A stretch of 58,166 bases of DNA from Flavobacteriaceae bacterium (lineage in GTDB: Bacteria > Bacteroidota > Bacteroidia > Flavobacteriales > Flavobacteriaceae): NCBI GenBank assembly GCA_014239275.1, contig JAAZZF010000111.1:1-58166 (forward strand). The letters run 5' to 3'. A program made the position numbers and the translations under genes. Shown piece by piece: positions 26,139 through 36,416 of this stretch; within the stretch, counting starts at the first letter, position 1; every line of letters begins with the position of its first letter. The notes beneath the pieces were generated by a model. It made no database searches, was not told where the DNA came from, and saw only the letters and a program-made list of their open reading frames with translations.

Positions 26139-26498
26139 ATGATTAAAAAAGTAAATATAATTTTAGCAACTTTATATGCAATAATTCTTGCTACTGTTGA
26201 AACAATAATGAACACTTATTGGGCTGATTGGCAATATGCTCCCTTATGGATTGTTGACTATTTGATTGTTCTAATTTTATTATCAGCTGTATTTGTATTT
26301 AAAAGAAATATTCAAAGTTTAATGTTATTATTAGGGTGGTCTTTTTCAGCAGGAGTAACCTATATGGCTCTTTTTATAAGTTTAGAACCTAATGCTTTAA
26401 AATCTCCTGATATTGAAGTCAAATTACCATTATTTGGATTGGCACTTGTAGTTTCAATTATTGGAATTGTATTGACTATAATTGATAATGAAAAATAA
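26139..26498 (+). CDS. Small four-helix membrane protein, unknown function
   Basis: 119 residues with four hydrophobic segments at about 5-24, 35-53, 60-80 and 94-114, separated by very short loops; there is a Trp-rich TYWADWQYAPLW between helices one and two. No family recognised. It follows the VOC gene by 12 bp and may share its transcript. It converges with folD, 7 bp between stops. It is probably an inner membrane protein; nothing in the sequence indicates a transporter motif. Confidence 0.7.
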   Translation: MIKKVNIILATLYAIILATVETIMNTYWADWQYAPLWIVDYLIVLILLSAVFVFKRNIQSLMLLLGWSFSAGVTYMALFISLEPNALKSPDIEVKLPLFGLALVVSIIGIVLTIIDNEK

Positions 26499-26505
26499 AG
26501 AGCAA

Positions 26506-27390
26506 TTAATAATTCTTTTTTAATAAACTCTTAGATAATAGAGTGTTTTTTAAGAGCATAGCTATTGTCATTGGACCTACACCACCAGGAACTGGTGTTA
26601 TATAACTAGCCTTTTCTTTAACGGAATCAAAATCTACATCTCCTCTAATTACATAGCCTTTTGGGGAATTATTGTCTTTTACCCTAGTTATTCCTACATC
26701 TATAATAACAACTCCGTCTTTTACCATTTCTTTTTTTACAAAACCAGGTATCCCCAAAGCTGATATAATTATATCCGCATTTTTAGTATAACTTTCTAAA
26801 TTTATTGTTCTACTATGAACAACAGTTACAGTTGAATCTCCTGGGTTACCCTTACTATTCATTAAGATACTAATTGGACGACCAACTATATTACTTCTTC
26901 CAATAACTACTGTATTTTTTCCAGAGGTTTTTATCTTATATCTTTTTAGCAATTCCATTATCCCAAAAGGCGTAGCAGGAATAAATGTTTTCATATTTAA
27001 GGCCATTTTTCCAAAATTAGTTGGATGGAAACCATCAACATCCTTATTTGGGTTTACAGCTAATAAAATTTTTTCTTCATCAATATGTTTTGGTAAAGGT
27101 AATTGAACTATATATCCATCGATTTCATTATTATTATTTAGCTCATCTATCTTCAAGAGTAAATCTTTCTCTAAAATATCTTCAGGTAATTTAACAAGTG
27201 TTGATTTAAAACCAACTTGTTTACATGATCTTACTTTACTTCCAACATAAGTTAAACTTGCACCATCTTCCCCAACTAAAACAGCAGCTAAATGAGGAGG
27301 TTTTCCTCCTTTAGAAATAATATTTTCAACTTCATGTTTTATTTCTTCTTTTATTTGATATGATATTTTTTTACCGTCTATAATTCTCAT
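26506..27390 (-). CDS. folD: Bifunctional methylenetetrahydrofolate dehydrogenase/methenyltetrahydrofolate cyclohydrolase
   Basis: 294 residues. YVGSKVRSCKQVGF (about 49-62) holds the catalytic lysine, QLPLPKHI is the substrate loop, VDGFHPTNFGKM follows, and the NADP-binding VVIGRSNIVGRPISILM lies near 160. It ends with PVPGGVGPMTIAMLL. It interconverts 5,10-methylene- and 10-formyl-tetrahydrofolate, supplying purine synthesis (purL is in this window but not linked). It follows ffh by 7 bp, a pairing I recall in flavobacteria, so it is most likely the second gene of that transcript. Confidence 0.97.
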   Translation of the reverse strand: MRIIDGKKISYQIKEEIKHEVENIISKGGKPPHLAAVLVGEDGASLTYVGSKVRSCKQVGFKSTLVKLPEDILEKDLLLKIDELNNNNEIDGYIVQLPLPKHIDEEKILLAVNPNKDVDGFHPTNFGKMALNMKTFIPATPFGIMELLKRYKIKTSGKNTVVIGRSNIVGRPISILMNSKGNPGDSTVTVVHSRTINLESYTKNADIIISALGIPGFVKKEMVKDGVVIIDVGITRVKDNNSPKGYVIRGDVDFDSVKEKASYITPVPGGVGPMTIAMLLKNTLLSKSLLKKNY

Positions 27391-27397
27391 ATTTTAA

Positions 27398-28726
27398 TTA
27401 TTTCATTCCTTGCATCATCTGCATTATTTTTCCTGATCCACCTCCCTGCATCATCTTCATCATTTTAGACATTTGTTCAAATTGTTTCAATAGTCTATTC
27501 AACTCTTGAACATCTAATCCACTTCCTTTTGAGATTCTTTTTTTTCTACTAACATCAATAATTTTAGGATTTGATCTTTCTTTGGGAGTCATTGAATATA
27601 TAAGAGCTTCAATATGTTTAAAAGAATCTTCGTCTACCTCATTATCACCCATTGCTTTAGAAGCTCCGGGGATCATATTAACCATATCTTTAAGGTTACC
27701 CATTTGCTTAATTTTCTTTATTTGATCTAAAAAATCATCTAATCCGAATTGACTTTTAGCAATTTTTTTATTTAAAATGCGTGCTTGTTTTTCATCATAT
27801 AAATCTTGAGCCTTTTCAACAAGAGATACAATATCCCCCATTCCTAGTATTCTATCCGCCATTCTTTCTGGATGAAAAACATCGATTGCATCCATTTTTT
27901 CTCCTGTTCCAATAAATTTTATAGGCTTATCAACTACGGATTTAATTGACAGAGCAGCTCCTCCTCTAGTATCTCCATCTAATTTGGTTAAAATAACACC
28001 GTCAAAATTTAATATATCATTAAAGGTTTTTGCAGTATTTACTGCATCTTGACCCGTCATAGAATCTACAACAAACAAAGTTTCATTTGGATTAATTGCC
28101 TCATGAATTTGTTTAATTTCATTCATCATCTTTTCATCTATTGCTAATCTACCTGCAGTATCGATAATTACAAGATTTTTTCCGTTTTTCTTTGCAAATT
28201 TTATAGAATCCTTCGCAATTTTTACAGGGTTTTTTTCTTCTTCGTCACTATAAACCTCAACACCAATTTGATCTCCAATTACTTTTAATTGCTCTATTGC
28301 TGCAGGTCTATATACATCACAAGCTACTAAAAGAGGTTTTTTAGACTTCTTTTTTATTAAATATTTAGATAGTTTACCACAAAAAGTTGTTTTACCAGAA
28401 CCTTGAAGGCCCGACATTAGAACTACAGTTAATGTATTAGATAAATTAATACCTGCTGTATCTCCTCCCATAAGGGATGTAAGTTGATCTTTAACAATCT
28501 TAACCATTAATTGACCAGGGTTAAGATTATTAAGAACATCTTGACCTAAAGCCTTTTGTTTTACATTTGCTGTAAATTCTTTAGCAGTTTTGTAATTTAC
28601 ATCAGCTTCAAGTAAAGCCCTTCTGACCTCCTTTAAAGTTTCTGCAACGTTAATCTCTGTTATTTTTCCATGTCCTTTAAGAACTTGAAAGGCAGAATTA
28701 AGTTTGTCTGTAAGGTTATTAAACAT
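27398..28726 (-). CDS. ffh: Signal recognition particle GTPase
   Basis: 442 residues. The N and G domains (1-295) show the P-loop GLQGSGKTT at 106-114, DTAGRLAID, and TKLDGDTRGGAAL. The methionine-rich M domain (about 300-442), which binds 4.5S RNA and signal sequences, ends in runs such as KMMKMMQGG and IMQMMQGMK. It targets nascent membrane proteins to FtsY and SecYEG. A TAGATTTG at 28744-28751 (minus strand) is a perfect -7 box about 20 nt before the start, though no clear TTG sits at the -33 distance. The 154-bp gap to argS shows no other gene. Confidence 0.98.
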   Translation of the reverse strand: MFNNLTDKLNSAFQVLKGHGKITEINVAETLKEVRRALLEADVNYKTAKEFTANVKQKALGQDVLNNLNPGQLMVKIVKDQLTSLMGGDTAGINLSNTLTVVLMSGLQGSGKTTFCGKLSKYLIKKKSKKPLLVACDVYRPAAIEQLKVIGDQIGVEVYSDEEEKNPVKIAKDSIKFAKKNGKNLVIIDTAGRLAIDEKMMNEIKQIHEAINPNETLFVVDSMTGQDAVNTAKTFNDILNFDGVILTKLDGDTRGGAALSIKSVVDKPIKFIGTGEKMDAIDVFHPERMADRILGMGDIVSLVEKAQDLYDEKQARILNKKIAKSQFGLDDFLDQIKKIKQMGNLKDMVNMIPGASKAMGDNEVDEDSFKHIEALIYSMTPKERSNPKIIDVSRKKRISKGSGLDVQELNRLLKQFEQMSKMMKMMQGGGSGKIMQMMQGMK

Positions 28727-28880
28727 ACTAAAGTGATTTATTACAAATCTAATAATTTAAGAATATTTAGTGCTAAAATTTAATACTATTAATTTCCTTT
28801 TTTTTAAAAATGACAATCATATGAGGAAATGTAATATCAGCTAGAAAAAAAAATACTTAAAAGTAATTTTTGATAATTTT

Positions 28881-30659
28881 TTACATTTTTTCAGGAACTT
28901 CAACACCCAATAATTTCATAGAGCTTTTAATAACCTCTCCTACTTTATTTGAAAGCGTTAACCTGAAATTTTTAATTTCCAAGTCATTTATTTTAAGAAT
29001 AGTAGTAGACTGATAGTATGAATTAAATGTTTTTACTAATTCAAATGCATAGTTTGCGATTAAAGCTGGGCTATAATTATCTGCAGCACTTTTAACGGCT
29101 ATAGGAAATTGCGTTAACTGTTTCAAAATATCTTTTTCTTTTTCATTAATATTAGTGTCTAGATTAATTTTGGTGTTTGAAAATTTCTCTTTCCCAATCA
29201 ATGACTGAATTCTGGCATATGCATATTGAATAAAAGGCCCCGTATTTCCGTTAAAGTCAATCGATTCATTTGGATCAAATAATATTCTTTTTTTTGGATC
29301 TACTTTTAGTATAAAATATTTCAAAGCTCCAAGCCCTATAATACTATTAAGTTTATCTTTTTCACTTTTAGAATAGTTTTCAATTTTTCCTAAATCTTCT
29401 GACAAATTACTAGCGCTTAATTTCATTTCTGAAACTATTTCATCTGCGTCTACAACTGTTCCCTCCCTGCTTTTCATTTTTCCTGATGGTAAATCAACCA
29501 TTCCATAACTTAAATGATGAAGATTTTTAGACCAAGTATAGCCTAATCTATTTAATATTTTAAATAAAACCTTAAAATGATAATCTTGTTCATTTCCTAC
29601 AGTATAGATTACTCCATTCATGTTTGGATGATCTTTATGTCTTAAATACGCTGTTCCTAAATCTTGTGTCATATATACTGAGGTTCCATCTGATCTTAAT
29701 AAAATTTTCTCATCTAAACCTTCATCAGATAGATCTATCCAAACAGAACCGTCTTTCTTTTTATAAAAAATATTGTTTTTTAAGCCTTTACTAATAATTT
29801 CTTTACCAAGTAAATATGTATCGCTTTCATAATAATACGAATCAAAATCTACTCCTAAATCATTATATGTTTTATCAAAACCTTGATATACCCAAGAATT
29901 CATTTTTTTCCAAAAATCAATAACTTCTTTATCACCTTTTTCCCATCTAATTAATAAATCTTGAGCTTCAAGAAAAATAGGAGCATTTTTTTCAGCATAA
30001 TCTTTTTCATTTCCTTCATTTATTAATTTAGAAATTTCCTTTTTATAAATTTCATCAAAAAGAACATAGTATTTACCTACAAAAACATCTCCTTTTTCAC
30101 TAGTATCTTTTGGACTAGAATTTTCTCCAAATTTTAACCATGCTACAATAGATTTACATATATGGATTCCCCTATCATTAATTATTTGAGTTTTATGTAC
30201 ATTTTTTCCATTTGCTTTTAAAATTTCAGAAATAGAATAACCCAATAGAATATTTCTAATATGACCTAAATGAAGAGGTTTATTTGTATTAGGTGAAGAA
30301 TACTCAATTAAAAATAGAGGGTCGTCTGTATTAGGTCTAAGAATCCCGTAATTTTTATCTTCAATTATTCCATTTAAAAATTCTATATAAAATTTATTAT
30401 TAATTGATAAGTTTAAAAAACCTTGAATCAAATTATAATTATCTACATATTTTGATTTTTTTACAAGAAATAAACCCATTTCATTTCCAATTTCTATAGG
30501 AGATTTTCTAAGAAGTTTTAATAATGGAAAAATAACTACTGTAATATCACCATTAAAATCTTTTTTGGTAGTTTGAATTTCAATATCATTAAAGTCTAAA
30601 TCAAATTTTGACAAAAGAAATTTTGAAATTTGATCCTTTAAAATATTATAAAGATTCAT
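28881..30659 (-). CDS. argS: Arginyl-tRNA synthetase
   Basis: 592 residues. The additional N-terminal tRNA-binding domain (1-95) is followed by the class I signature HLGH at 130-133 in SSPNTNKPLHLGHIRN, and the KMSKS equivalent KMKSREG near 397. The C-terminal anticodon-binding domain starts with FIQYAYARIQSL near 480 and ends in the family-typical SSMKLLGVEVPEKM. It charges tRNA-Arg. It lies downstream of two amidinotransferase-fold hydrolase genes on the same strand, so arginine use and arginine breakdown genes are adjacent. Confidence 0.98.
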   Translation of the reverse strand: MNLYNILKDQISKFLLSKFDLDFNDIEIQTTKKDFNGDITVVIFPLLKLLRKSPIEIGNEMGLFLVKKSKYVDNYNLIQGFLNLSINNKFYIEFLNGIIEDKNYGILRPNTDDPLFLIEYSSPNTNKPLHLGHIRNILLGYSISEILKANGKNVHKTQIINDRGIHICKSIVAWLKFGENSSPKDTSEKGDVFVGKYYVLFDEIYKKEISKLINEGNEKDYAEKNAPIFLEAQDLLIRWEKGDKEVIDFWKKMNSWVYQGFDKTYNDLGVDFDSYYYESDTYLLGKEIISKGLKNNIFYKKKDGSVWIDLSDEGLDEKILLRSDGTSVYMTQDLGTAYLRHKDHPNMNGVIYTVGNEQDYHFKVLFKILNRLGYTWSKNLHHLSYGMVDLPSGKMKSREGTVVDADEIVSEMKLSASNLSEDLGKIENYSKSEKDKLNSIIGLGALKYFILKVDPKKRILFDPNESIDFNGNTGPFIQYAYARIQSLIGKEKFSNTKINLDTNINEKEKDILKQLTQFPIAVKSAADNYSPALIANYAFELVKTFNSYYQSTTILKINDLEIKNFRLTLSNKVGEVIKSSMKLLGVEVPEKM

Positions 30660-30706
30660 TTAAATAATTTGCGGGTAAATATACTTATAAAAAGAATAAT
30701 TATATT

Positions 30707-31630
30707 TTAATTGAATATCTCAGCTATCATACATCTCACACTTCCTCCTCCACATTTTTCTATAGTATCAACTGAAGAATATATCAATTCAGAATGTGCT
30801 TTCAACCTTTTTAATTGATTTCCTTCTAGAGATAAATAAGCTGTTTCACTCATAAACAGAAAACTATTCTTGTTTTTTCTTAACTCAATCATGTTACCAG
30901 CAAACAATTTTAGTTGTTCTTCTGAAATAGTAATTATTTCTTTATTATCATCTTCTAAGCTTTCTACAACTTTTTTCATTTCAGCTTGGTCATCAATAGC
31001 ATCTAAACATATTACACTATAATGAGTTCCATTACACATCATTACATTAGTATGATAAATTGGTTTTCTTTCATTTTTATGAGTATGAAAAGAATTAAAA
31101 ACTATTGGCATATATTCAAAATCATTACAAAATTCATAAATAAGATGCTCATTAGTTCTTTCTGAAATAGAGCAATATGCCTTTTTATTTAATCGATCAA
31201 ATACCATACTTCCTGTTCCTTCTAAAAAAAGTCCTTTATTTTCTGCACTTGTATAGTCCATTATTTCATTTATAAAAATTTTATTTTTTTCTAAAAATTT
31301 AAACAAATCTTCATTTCTTTCTAACCGTCTATTTTTTGCATACATTGGATAAATAGCTATTCTCTTATTTTCATGAAAAGTGATCCAGTTATTTGGAAAA
31401 ATAGAGTCTGGAGTATCCTCTTTATTATCATCATGAAAAACATTAACATTAATTCCGCAATCTTTAATTTTAGAAACCAAATTATCAAACTCTAAAAGAG
31501 CATTTTTTAAAACAATATTATTATTTAAATTAAAGTTTTGATTTTGGAAATAATTATTTTTAGCAGTTTCATGGTTATGTCTGAAACTTGAAGGTCTTAT
31601 CATTAAAACTGAGTGTAAATTATTAGGCAT
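30707..31630 (-). CDS. ctlX: CtlX-type amidinotransferase-fold hydrolase
   Basis: 307 residues of the guanidino-group-modifying superfamily. Markers are VLMIRPSSFRHNHETA at the N-terminus, PDSIFPNNWITFHE (about 72-85) and LEGTGSMVFDR for substrate binding, the histidine in FHTHKNERKPIYHTNVMM, and the nucleophile cysteine in CGGGSVRCMIAEIF at the C-terminus. This pattern matches the CtlX family named for citrulline utilisation in Francisella. It lies 3 bp after a second, distinct member of the same superfamily. The exact substrate (citrulline, arginine or a derivative) is not known for flavobacterial members. Confidence 0.8.
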   Translation of the reverse strand: MPNNLHSVLMIRPSSFRHNHETAKNNYFQNQNFNLNNNIVLKNALLEFDNLVSKIKDCGINVNVFHDDNKEDTPDSIFPNNWITFHENKRIAIYPMYAKNRRLERNEDLFKFLEKNKIFINEIMDYTSAENKGLFLEGTGSMVFDRLNKKAYCSISERTNEHLIYEFCNDFEYMPIVFNSFHTHKNERKPIYHTNVMMCNGTHYSVICLDAIDDQAEMKKVVESLEDDNKEIITISEEQLKLFAGNMIELRKNKNSFLFMSETAYLSLEGNQLKRLKAHSELIYSSVDTIEKCGGGSVRCMIAEIFN

Positions 31631-31633
31631 AAT

Positions 31634-32542
31634 TTAATTTCTTATTAATGGTAGAGAGGAACATCTAAACAAGCCTTCTTGTTTTGAAATCTCATTAAAA
31701 GCAACTTTTTCAACAGTGAAACCCCTTAACTCTAACCAAGCATTTAATCTTTTAAAAGATGGGTCAGAAATAACCAAATCATGATTTATTGATAATATAT
31801 TACTATTCATTTGGTACATTTCTTTATTATTAATCAAGAAAATATTTTCAATTCCAAAAAAGGATTCTAACCATTGATAATCTTCTCTATAAGTGAAAGC
31901 TTCAGGATATATAATTGCTTTATCTTTTCCTATTAATTGAAGACAACAATCTAAATGAAGAACATTATTTAAAGCATCTGTATTTGATTTTTTCAAATGA
32001 AAACCTTTAATATTTTTTTTTGGAAAAAATTCTTTAAAATAATTAACTGCATCACGATTTGTTCTAGCAGTAAATAAATCTGAATAATCATCATTATCGT
32101 AATATCCAATAAAAATATCATCAAAATTTGTTAATACATCTCCCCCCTCCACATGTACATTTTCTGGAATATTTATTATTTTTCCATTGAAATTATTAAG
32201 AATATATTCAATTCCTTGAAATTCTTTAGATCTTTTTGGAAGAATATTAGATTTAAAAAAATAGTTCTCAATAACGAATCCAATATCTCTAGTAAAAATT
32301 TGATTACAATTAATAATATTATTTGGTCGGAAAACCTCTACTCCATTTCTTTTTAAAGTATTAGCTAAATTCTCTAATTCATTAATCATATCTATTTCTA
32401 AAGGATATTCTCCTTTTTTTAAATTCTCAATGGATTTAGGGTCGTAAAGATTTTCAATATAAGGAACTCCACCTGAACTATTTGCTATTCCGATAATAAC
32501 AGAATCAAGTTTTGAAGTTTCGTCATTTACAGAAAAAATCAT
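31634..32542 (-). CDS. Dimethylarginine dimethylaminohydrolase/arginine deiminase-like hydrolase
   Basis: 302 residues, amidinotransferase fold. The substrate acid is in FTRDIGFVI (near 88-96), the HVEGGDVL motif follows near 130, the catalytic histidine lies in VLHLDCCLQLIG, and the nucleophile cysteine in LFRCSSLPLIRN at the C-terminus. These are the active-site elements of DDAH, arginine deiminase and amidinotransferases. Flavobacterial orthologues sit, as here, next to gltA and eno. It may release citrulline and an amine or ammonia from arginine or methylated arginine. The start follows gltA by 22 bp and the stop precedes ctlX by 3 bp. Confidence 0.8.
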   Translation of the reverse strand: MIFSVNDETSKLDSVIIGIANSSGGVPYIENLYDPKSIENLKKGEYPLEIDMINELENLANTLKRNGVEVFRPNNIINCNQIFTRDIGFVIENYFFKSNILPKRSKEFQGIEYILNNFNGKIINIPENVHVEGGDVLTNFDDIFIGYYDNDDYSDLFTARTNRDAVNYFKEFFPKKNIKGFHLKKSNTDALNNVLHLDCCLQLIGKDKAIIYPEAFTYREDYQWLESFFGIENIFLINNKEMYQMNSNILSINHDLVISDPSFKRLNAWLELRGFTVEKVAFNEISKQEGLFRCSSLPLIRN

Positions 32543-32564
32543 TTTACTGGTTGTTAATTGAAAA

Positions 32565-33866
32565 TTAACGCAATTCTATATCCGAAAAATTCCTTAAAGT
32601 TTGACCTGTATAAATTTGTCTAGGTCTTCCAATTGGCTCATTATTTAATCTCATTTCACGCCAATGAGCAACCCAACCAGGAAGTCTTCCTAAAGCAAAC
32701 ATAACGGTAAACATTTCATTTGGAATTTCAAGAGCTTTATAAATAATTCCAGAATAAAAATCAACATTCGGATAAAGTTTTCTTTCTACAAAATAACTGT
32801 CTTTTAAAGCCTCTTTTTCTAAACATTTAGCTATATCTAAAATTGGATCACTAATTCCAAGCTCATTTAAAATTTGATCAGCAGTAACCTTAATGATTTT
32901 TGCTCTAGGATCAAAATTCTTATAAACTCTATGTCCAAAGCCCATAAGTCTAAATGGATCTGACTTATCCTTTGCTTTTAACATAAACTTTTTTGTATCT
33001 CCTCCATCTTTTTTAATTGCTTCTAACATTTCTAAGACAGCTTGATTTGCACCTCCATGTAATCTTCCCCATAATGCAGATATTCCAGCTGCAATTGAAG
33101 CAAACAAACTTGCCTCAGATGAACCAACAATTCTAACAGTGGAAGTTGAGCAGTTTTGTTCATGATCTGCATGTAAAATCAAAAGCTTATTCATAGCATC
33201 TATGATAACTTGATTTTTTACATAATCTTGATTTGGTAGCTGAAACATCATTTTTGTAATATTTTCAACATAACCTAAATTATTATCTCCATAATCTAAT
33301 GGCAAACCTTTTCTTCTACGATGAACCCATGCGACTAAAATTGGAATTTTAGCCAGAACTTTAACAATAGAATTATACATATAATCTTGATCTCCATTTT
33401 CTTTATTATTGAGACTTATTTTTTTTTCTGGATTAAATGCAATTAATGCACTTGTTAATGAAGAAAGAATTCCCATTGGATGAGCAGATTTAGGGAAACT
33501 TTCAAGAATTCTCTTAATATCTTCATCAATTATTGAATTTTCTTTGATATCAACTAAAAACTTATCTAATTGAGTTTGATTTGGAAGATCACCAAAAATT
33601 AATAAGAAAGCAACCTCTAAAAAATCAGCTTTTTCAGCTAATTCTTCTATAGAATATCCTCTATATCTTAAAATTCCTTTTTCACCATCTAAAAAAGTAA
33701 TTTCACTTTTACACGATCCTGTATTTTTATAACCAGGATCAAGAGTTATCAAATTAGATTTTATCCTTAAACCACTAATATCTACTGCAACTTCATTTTC
33801 AGATCCTTGTATTAAATCTAATTCTATTTTGCTATCATTTATATTTAAATGTGCCTTATTCTTCAT
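32565..33866 (-). CDS. gltA: Citrate synthase
   Basis: 433 residues, the long hexameric type with an N-terminal extension (1-55). Catalytic motifs are LHADHEQNCSTSTVRIVGSS (near 230-250), the WGRLHGGANQAV histidine region, GFGHRVYKNFDPRA (near 315-328), and GRLPGWVAHWREM near the C-terminus. It condenses oxaloacetate with acetyl-CoA, taking up the product of the fad operon. It sits 41 bp after eno in the run that continues the ribosomal operon, an order I recall from other flavobacteria. No separate strong promoter was found in that gap. Confidence 0.97.
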   Translation of the reverse strand: MKNKAHLNINDSKIELDLIQGSENEVAVDISGLRIKSNLITLDPGYKNTGSCKSEITFLDGEKGILRYRGYSIEELAEKADFLEVAFLLIFGDLPNQTQLDKFLVDIKENSIIDEDIKRILESFPKSAHPMGILSSLTSALIAFNPEKKISLNNKENGDQDYMYNSIVKVLAKIPILVAWVHRRRKGLPLDYGDNNLGYVENITKMMFQLPNQDYVKNQVIIDAMNKLLILHADHEQNCSTSTVRIVGSSEASLFASIAAGISALWGRLHGGANQAVLEMLEAIKKDGGDTKKFMLKAKDKSDPFRLMGFGHRVYKNFDPRAKIIKVTADQILNELGISDPILDIAKCLEKEALKDSYFVERKLYPNVDFYSGIIYKALEIPNEMFTVMFALGRLPGWVAHWREMRLNNEPIGRPRQIYTGQTLRNFSDIELR

Positions 33867-33907
33867 TTTATAAATATTATCGATAAAATTACAGAAAAAA
33901 ACTTACT

Positions 33908-35200
33908 TTAAAATTGTATTTTAAAAGCCTTTTCTTTTGGATAGTAAGCTCTTTCTCCTAATTCTTCCTCTATTCTTAATAATTGGTTGTATTTAGCAAC
34001 TCTATCACTTCTAGAAGCAGAACCAGTCTTAATTTGACCAGTAGATAATCCAACTGATAGATCTGCAATAGTATTGTCTTCAGTTTCTCCTGATCTATGT
34101 GACATAACACTAGTAAAACCTGCAGCATGGGCCATTTTTACAGCATCAATAGTTTCAGAAAGCGTCCCAATCTGATTTACCTTAATTAAAATTGAATTTC
34201 CAATTTTATTTTTTATTCCATTTGATAGTCTTTCCACATTGGTAACAAATAAATCATCCCCGACAAGTTGAACATTATCTCCACATATTTTTGTTAAATA
34301 CTCCCATCCATTCCAATCATTTTCATCCATTCCATCTTCAATAGAAATTATAGGATATTTTTTAGCAAGTTTTGATAAATAATCTGCTTGTTGTTTTGAA
34401 TTTAAAATTTTACCATTTTTTCCTTCAAATTTGGAATAATCATACATTCCATCAATATAAAATTCAGATGATGCACAATCCAAAGCAATCATTACTTGAT
34501 CTCCAGCAGAATATCCTGATTTTTCAATTGCTAAAATTACAGTGTTTAAAGCATCTTCTGTACCTTCTAATTTTGGAGCAAAACCACCCTCATCACCGAC
34601 CGATGTTGTTAACCCTCTATTAGACAGAATTTTTTTTAGATTATGAAAAATTTCTGTTCCAATTTGCATTGCATGAGTAAATGAATTTGCTTTAACTGGC
34701 ATAATCATGAATTCCTGAAAAGCTATTGGGGCATCTGAATGTGATCCTCCATTAATTATATTCATCATTGGAACAGGCAGAGTATTTCCTTTACCATTTG
34801 AAATGTAAGAATAAAGGGGAATATTTTTTTCATTACTTGCAGCTTTTGCTATAGCCAGGGAAACTCCTAAAATAGCATTAGCACCTAATTTTGATTTATT
34901 AGGAGTTCCATCAATATTAATCATTAGTTTATCTATTTCTTTTTGATCAAAAACAGATTTTCCAACTATTTCTTTAGAAATTATCGAGTTTACATTATTT
35001 ACAGCATTTGAAACACCTTTTCCCATATATTTTTTTCCACCATCTCTTAATTCTACAGCTTCATGTTCACCAGTAGAGGCGCCAGATGGGACAGCTGCTC
35101 TACCTAAAAAACCATTTTCAGTTAAAACATCTACTTCAACTGTTGGATTACCTCTAGAATCAAAAATTTGTCTAGCAAAAATTTTAACTATTTTACTCAT
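33908..35200 (-). CDS. eno: Enolase
   Basis: 430 residues with [17 protein letters not shown] at the start, the [16 protein letters not shown] loop, [28 protein letters not shown] with the catalytic glutamate, metal ligands in ALDCASSEF and [10 protein letters not shown], the catalytic lysine in LIKVNQIGT, and [10 protein letters not shown]. It interconverts 2-phosphoglycerate and phosphoenolpyruvate with magnesium. The start lies 2 bp after the carA stop, indicating coupled expression. Sequence and length are ordinary for the family. Confidence 0.99.
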   Translation of the reverse strand: MSKIVKIFARQIFDSRGNPTVEVDVLTENGFLGRAAVPSGASTGEHEAVELRDGGKKYMGKGVSNAVNNVNSIISKEIVGKSVFDQKEIDKLMINIDGTPNKSKLGANAILGVSLAIAKAASNEKNIPLYSYISNGKGNTLPVPMMNIINGGSHSDAPIAFQEFMIMPVKANSFTHAMQIGTEIFHNLKKILSNRGLTTSVGDEGGFAPKLEGTEDALNTVILAIEKSGYSAGDQVMIALDCASSEFYIDGMYDYSKFEGKNGKILNSKQQADYLSKLAKKYPIISIEDGMDENDWNGWEYLTKICGDNVQLVGDDLFVTNVERLSNGIKNKIGNSILIKVNQIGTLSETIDAVKMAHAAGFTSVMSHRSGETEDNTIADLSVGLSTGQIKTGSASRSDRVAKYNQLLRIEEELGERAYYPKEKAFKIQF

Positions 35201-35202
35201 AT

Positions 35203-36312
35203 TTATTTATTGGTATTAATCATTTCAATAAATTGATCAAAAAGATAACTTGAATCATGAGGACCAGGACTTGCCTCAGGATGATACTGAACTGAAAAAC
35301 AATTATTATTTTTTATTTTAATTCCTGCAATAGTATTATCATTTAAATGAACATGGGTTATTTCAACATTAGGATTTGATTCAGTTTCTTCTCTACTTAT
35401 TGCAAAACCATGATTTTGAGAAGATATTTCACCTTTGCCTGTTATTAAATTTATAACTGGATGATTTATTCCTCTATGACCATTATGCATTTTATATGTA
35501 GAAATTCCATTAGCCAAAGCAATTATTTGATGTCCTAAACATATTCCAAATAAGGGAATTTTTGTTTTTAAAATATCTTTAGCTGTTTGAATTGAATGTT
35601 TAAGAGGTTCTGGGTCCCCAGGACCATTTGAAATAAAATATCCATCAGGTTTCCATTCTGACATTTCATTAAATGTTGTATTGAAAGGAAAAACTTTAAT
35701 ATAAGCATCTCTTTTAGATAAATTCCTTAGAATATTTTTTTTGATTCCAAGGTCTAATGCTGCAATTCTAAATTTAGAATCCGAATCCCCAAAGTAATAT
35801 GGTTCTTTTGTAGAAACTTTTGAAGCTAGTTCTAAACCCTTCATAGATGGCAAATTCTTAAGATTTTTTTTTAACTTATCTATTCCATTAGTATTGGTAG
35901 ATATAATTGCATTCATGGCTCCATTATCTCTTATATAAGAAACAAGTGCTCTTGTATCTACATCAGATATAGCTACTATATTATGTTTTATAAAAAAATT
36001 CTGTAAAGAATCGTCTGCTAGGGGTCTAGAAAATTTTGAATTAAAATTTTTGCAAATTAAACCTGCAATTTTAGGACTTTCTGATTCAACTTCTTTATCA
36101 TTAACACCATAATTTCCTATATGAGAATTTGTGGTGACCATTAGCTGACCATAATAAGAAGGATCAGTAAAAATTTCTTGATATCCAGTCATTCCAGTAT
36201 TAAAACATAATTCGCCACAGGCTGTACCATTGACACCCAATGCTTTACCAAAAAAAATAGTTCCGTCTTGTAATAGAATTAAAGCTTTATTTCGATTAGA
36301 TTTATCGTGCAT
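35203..36312 (-). CDS. carA: Carbamoyl-phosphate synthase small (glutaminase) subunit
   Basis: 369 residues. The N-terminal CarA domain ([28 protein letters not shown]) precedes a class I glutaminase with Cys258 in FGICLGHQ and His344/Glu346 in [11 protein letters not shown]. It hydrolyses glutamine and passes ammonia to CarB for arginine and pyrimidine synthesis. carB is not adjacent in this window. The gene sits between rplQ and eno. A TAATTTTG box at 36320-36327 on the minus strand fits a -7 element, but it would leave almost no leader and lacks a clear -33, so carA may also depend on read-through from the ribosomal operon. Confidence 0.97.
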   Translation of the reverse strand: MHDKSNRNKALILLQDGTIFFGKALGVNGTACGELCFNTGMTGYQEIFTDPSYYGQLMVTTNSHIGNYGVNDKEVESESPKIAGLICKNFNSKFSRPLADDSLQNFFIKHNIVAISDVDTRALVSYIRDNGAMNAIISTNTNGIDKLKKNLKNLPSMKGLELASKVSTKEPYYFGDSDSKFRIAALDLGIKKNILRNLSKRDAYIKVFPFNTTFNEMSEWKPDGYFISNGPGDPEPLKHSIQTAKDILKTKIPLFGICLGHQIIALANGISTYKMHNGHRGINHPVINLITGKGEISSQNHGFAISREETESNPNVEITHVHLNDNTIAGIKIKNNNCFSVQYHPEASPGPHDSSYLFDQFIEMINTNK

Positions 36313-36331
36313 TTTTATTCAAAATTAATAC

Positions 36332-36362
36332 AAAAAAAGGGATAAACATTAAGTTTTCCCTT
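36332..36362 (-). terminator. Candidate intrinsic terminator after rplQ
   Basis: On the minus strand AAGGGA, a 14-nt loop and TCCCTT form a 6-bp stem with three G-C pairs, running directly into seven T residues (A-tract 36332-36338 on the plus strand). It lies 55-85 nt after the rplQ stop and before carA, the natural end of the ribosomal superoperon. The stem is short and the loop long, so partial read-through into carA-eno-gltA is likely. Confidence 0.45.
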
Positions 36363-36416
36363 GATTTAATTAATTTTATTAGAAAATTATTATTTATTTA
36401 ATTTTGAATCATTATT

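Noticed and set aside
26527..26551. Possible plus-strand terminator ACTCT/AGAGT followed by six T residues after the small membrane protein gene
   Set aside because: The stem is only 5 bp and lies inside folD coding sequence; too weak to call.
28727..28880. ffh-argS gap tested for a 4.5S/SRP RNA gene or other small RNA
   Set aside because: No GGAA-type SRP tetraloop hairpin or GC-rich stem; only a -7-like box for ffh and an AT-rich remainder.
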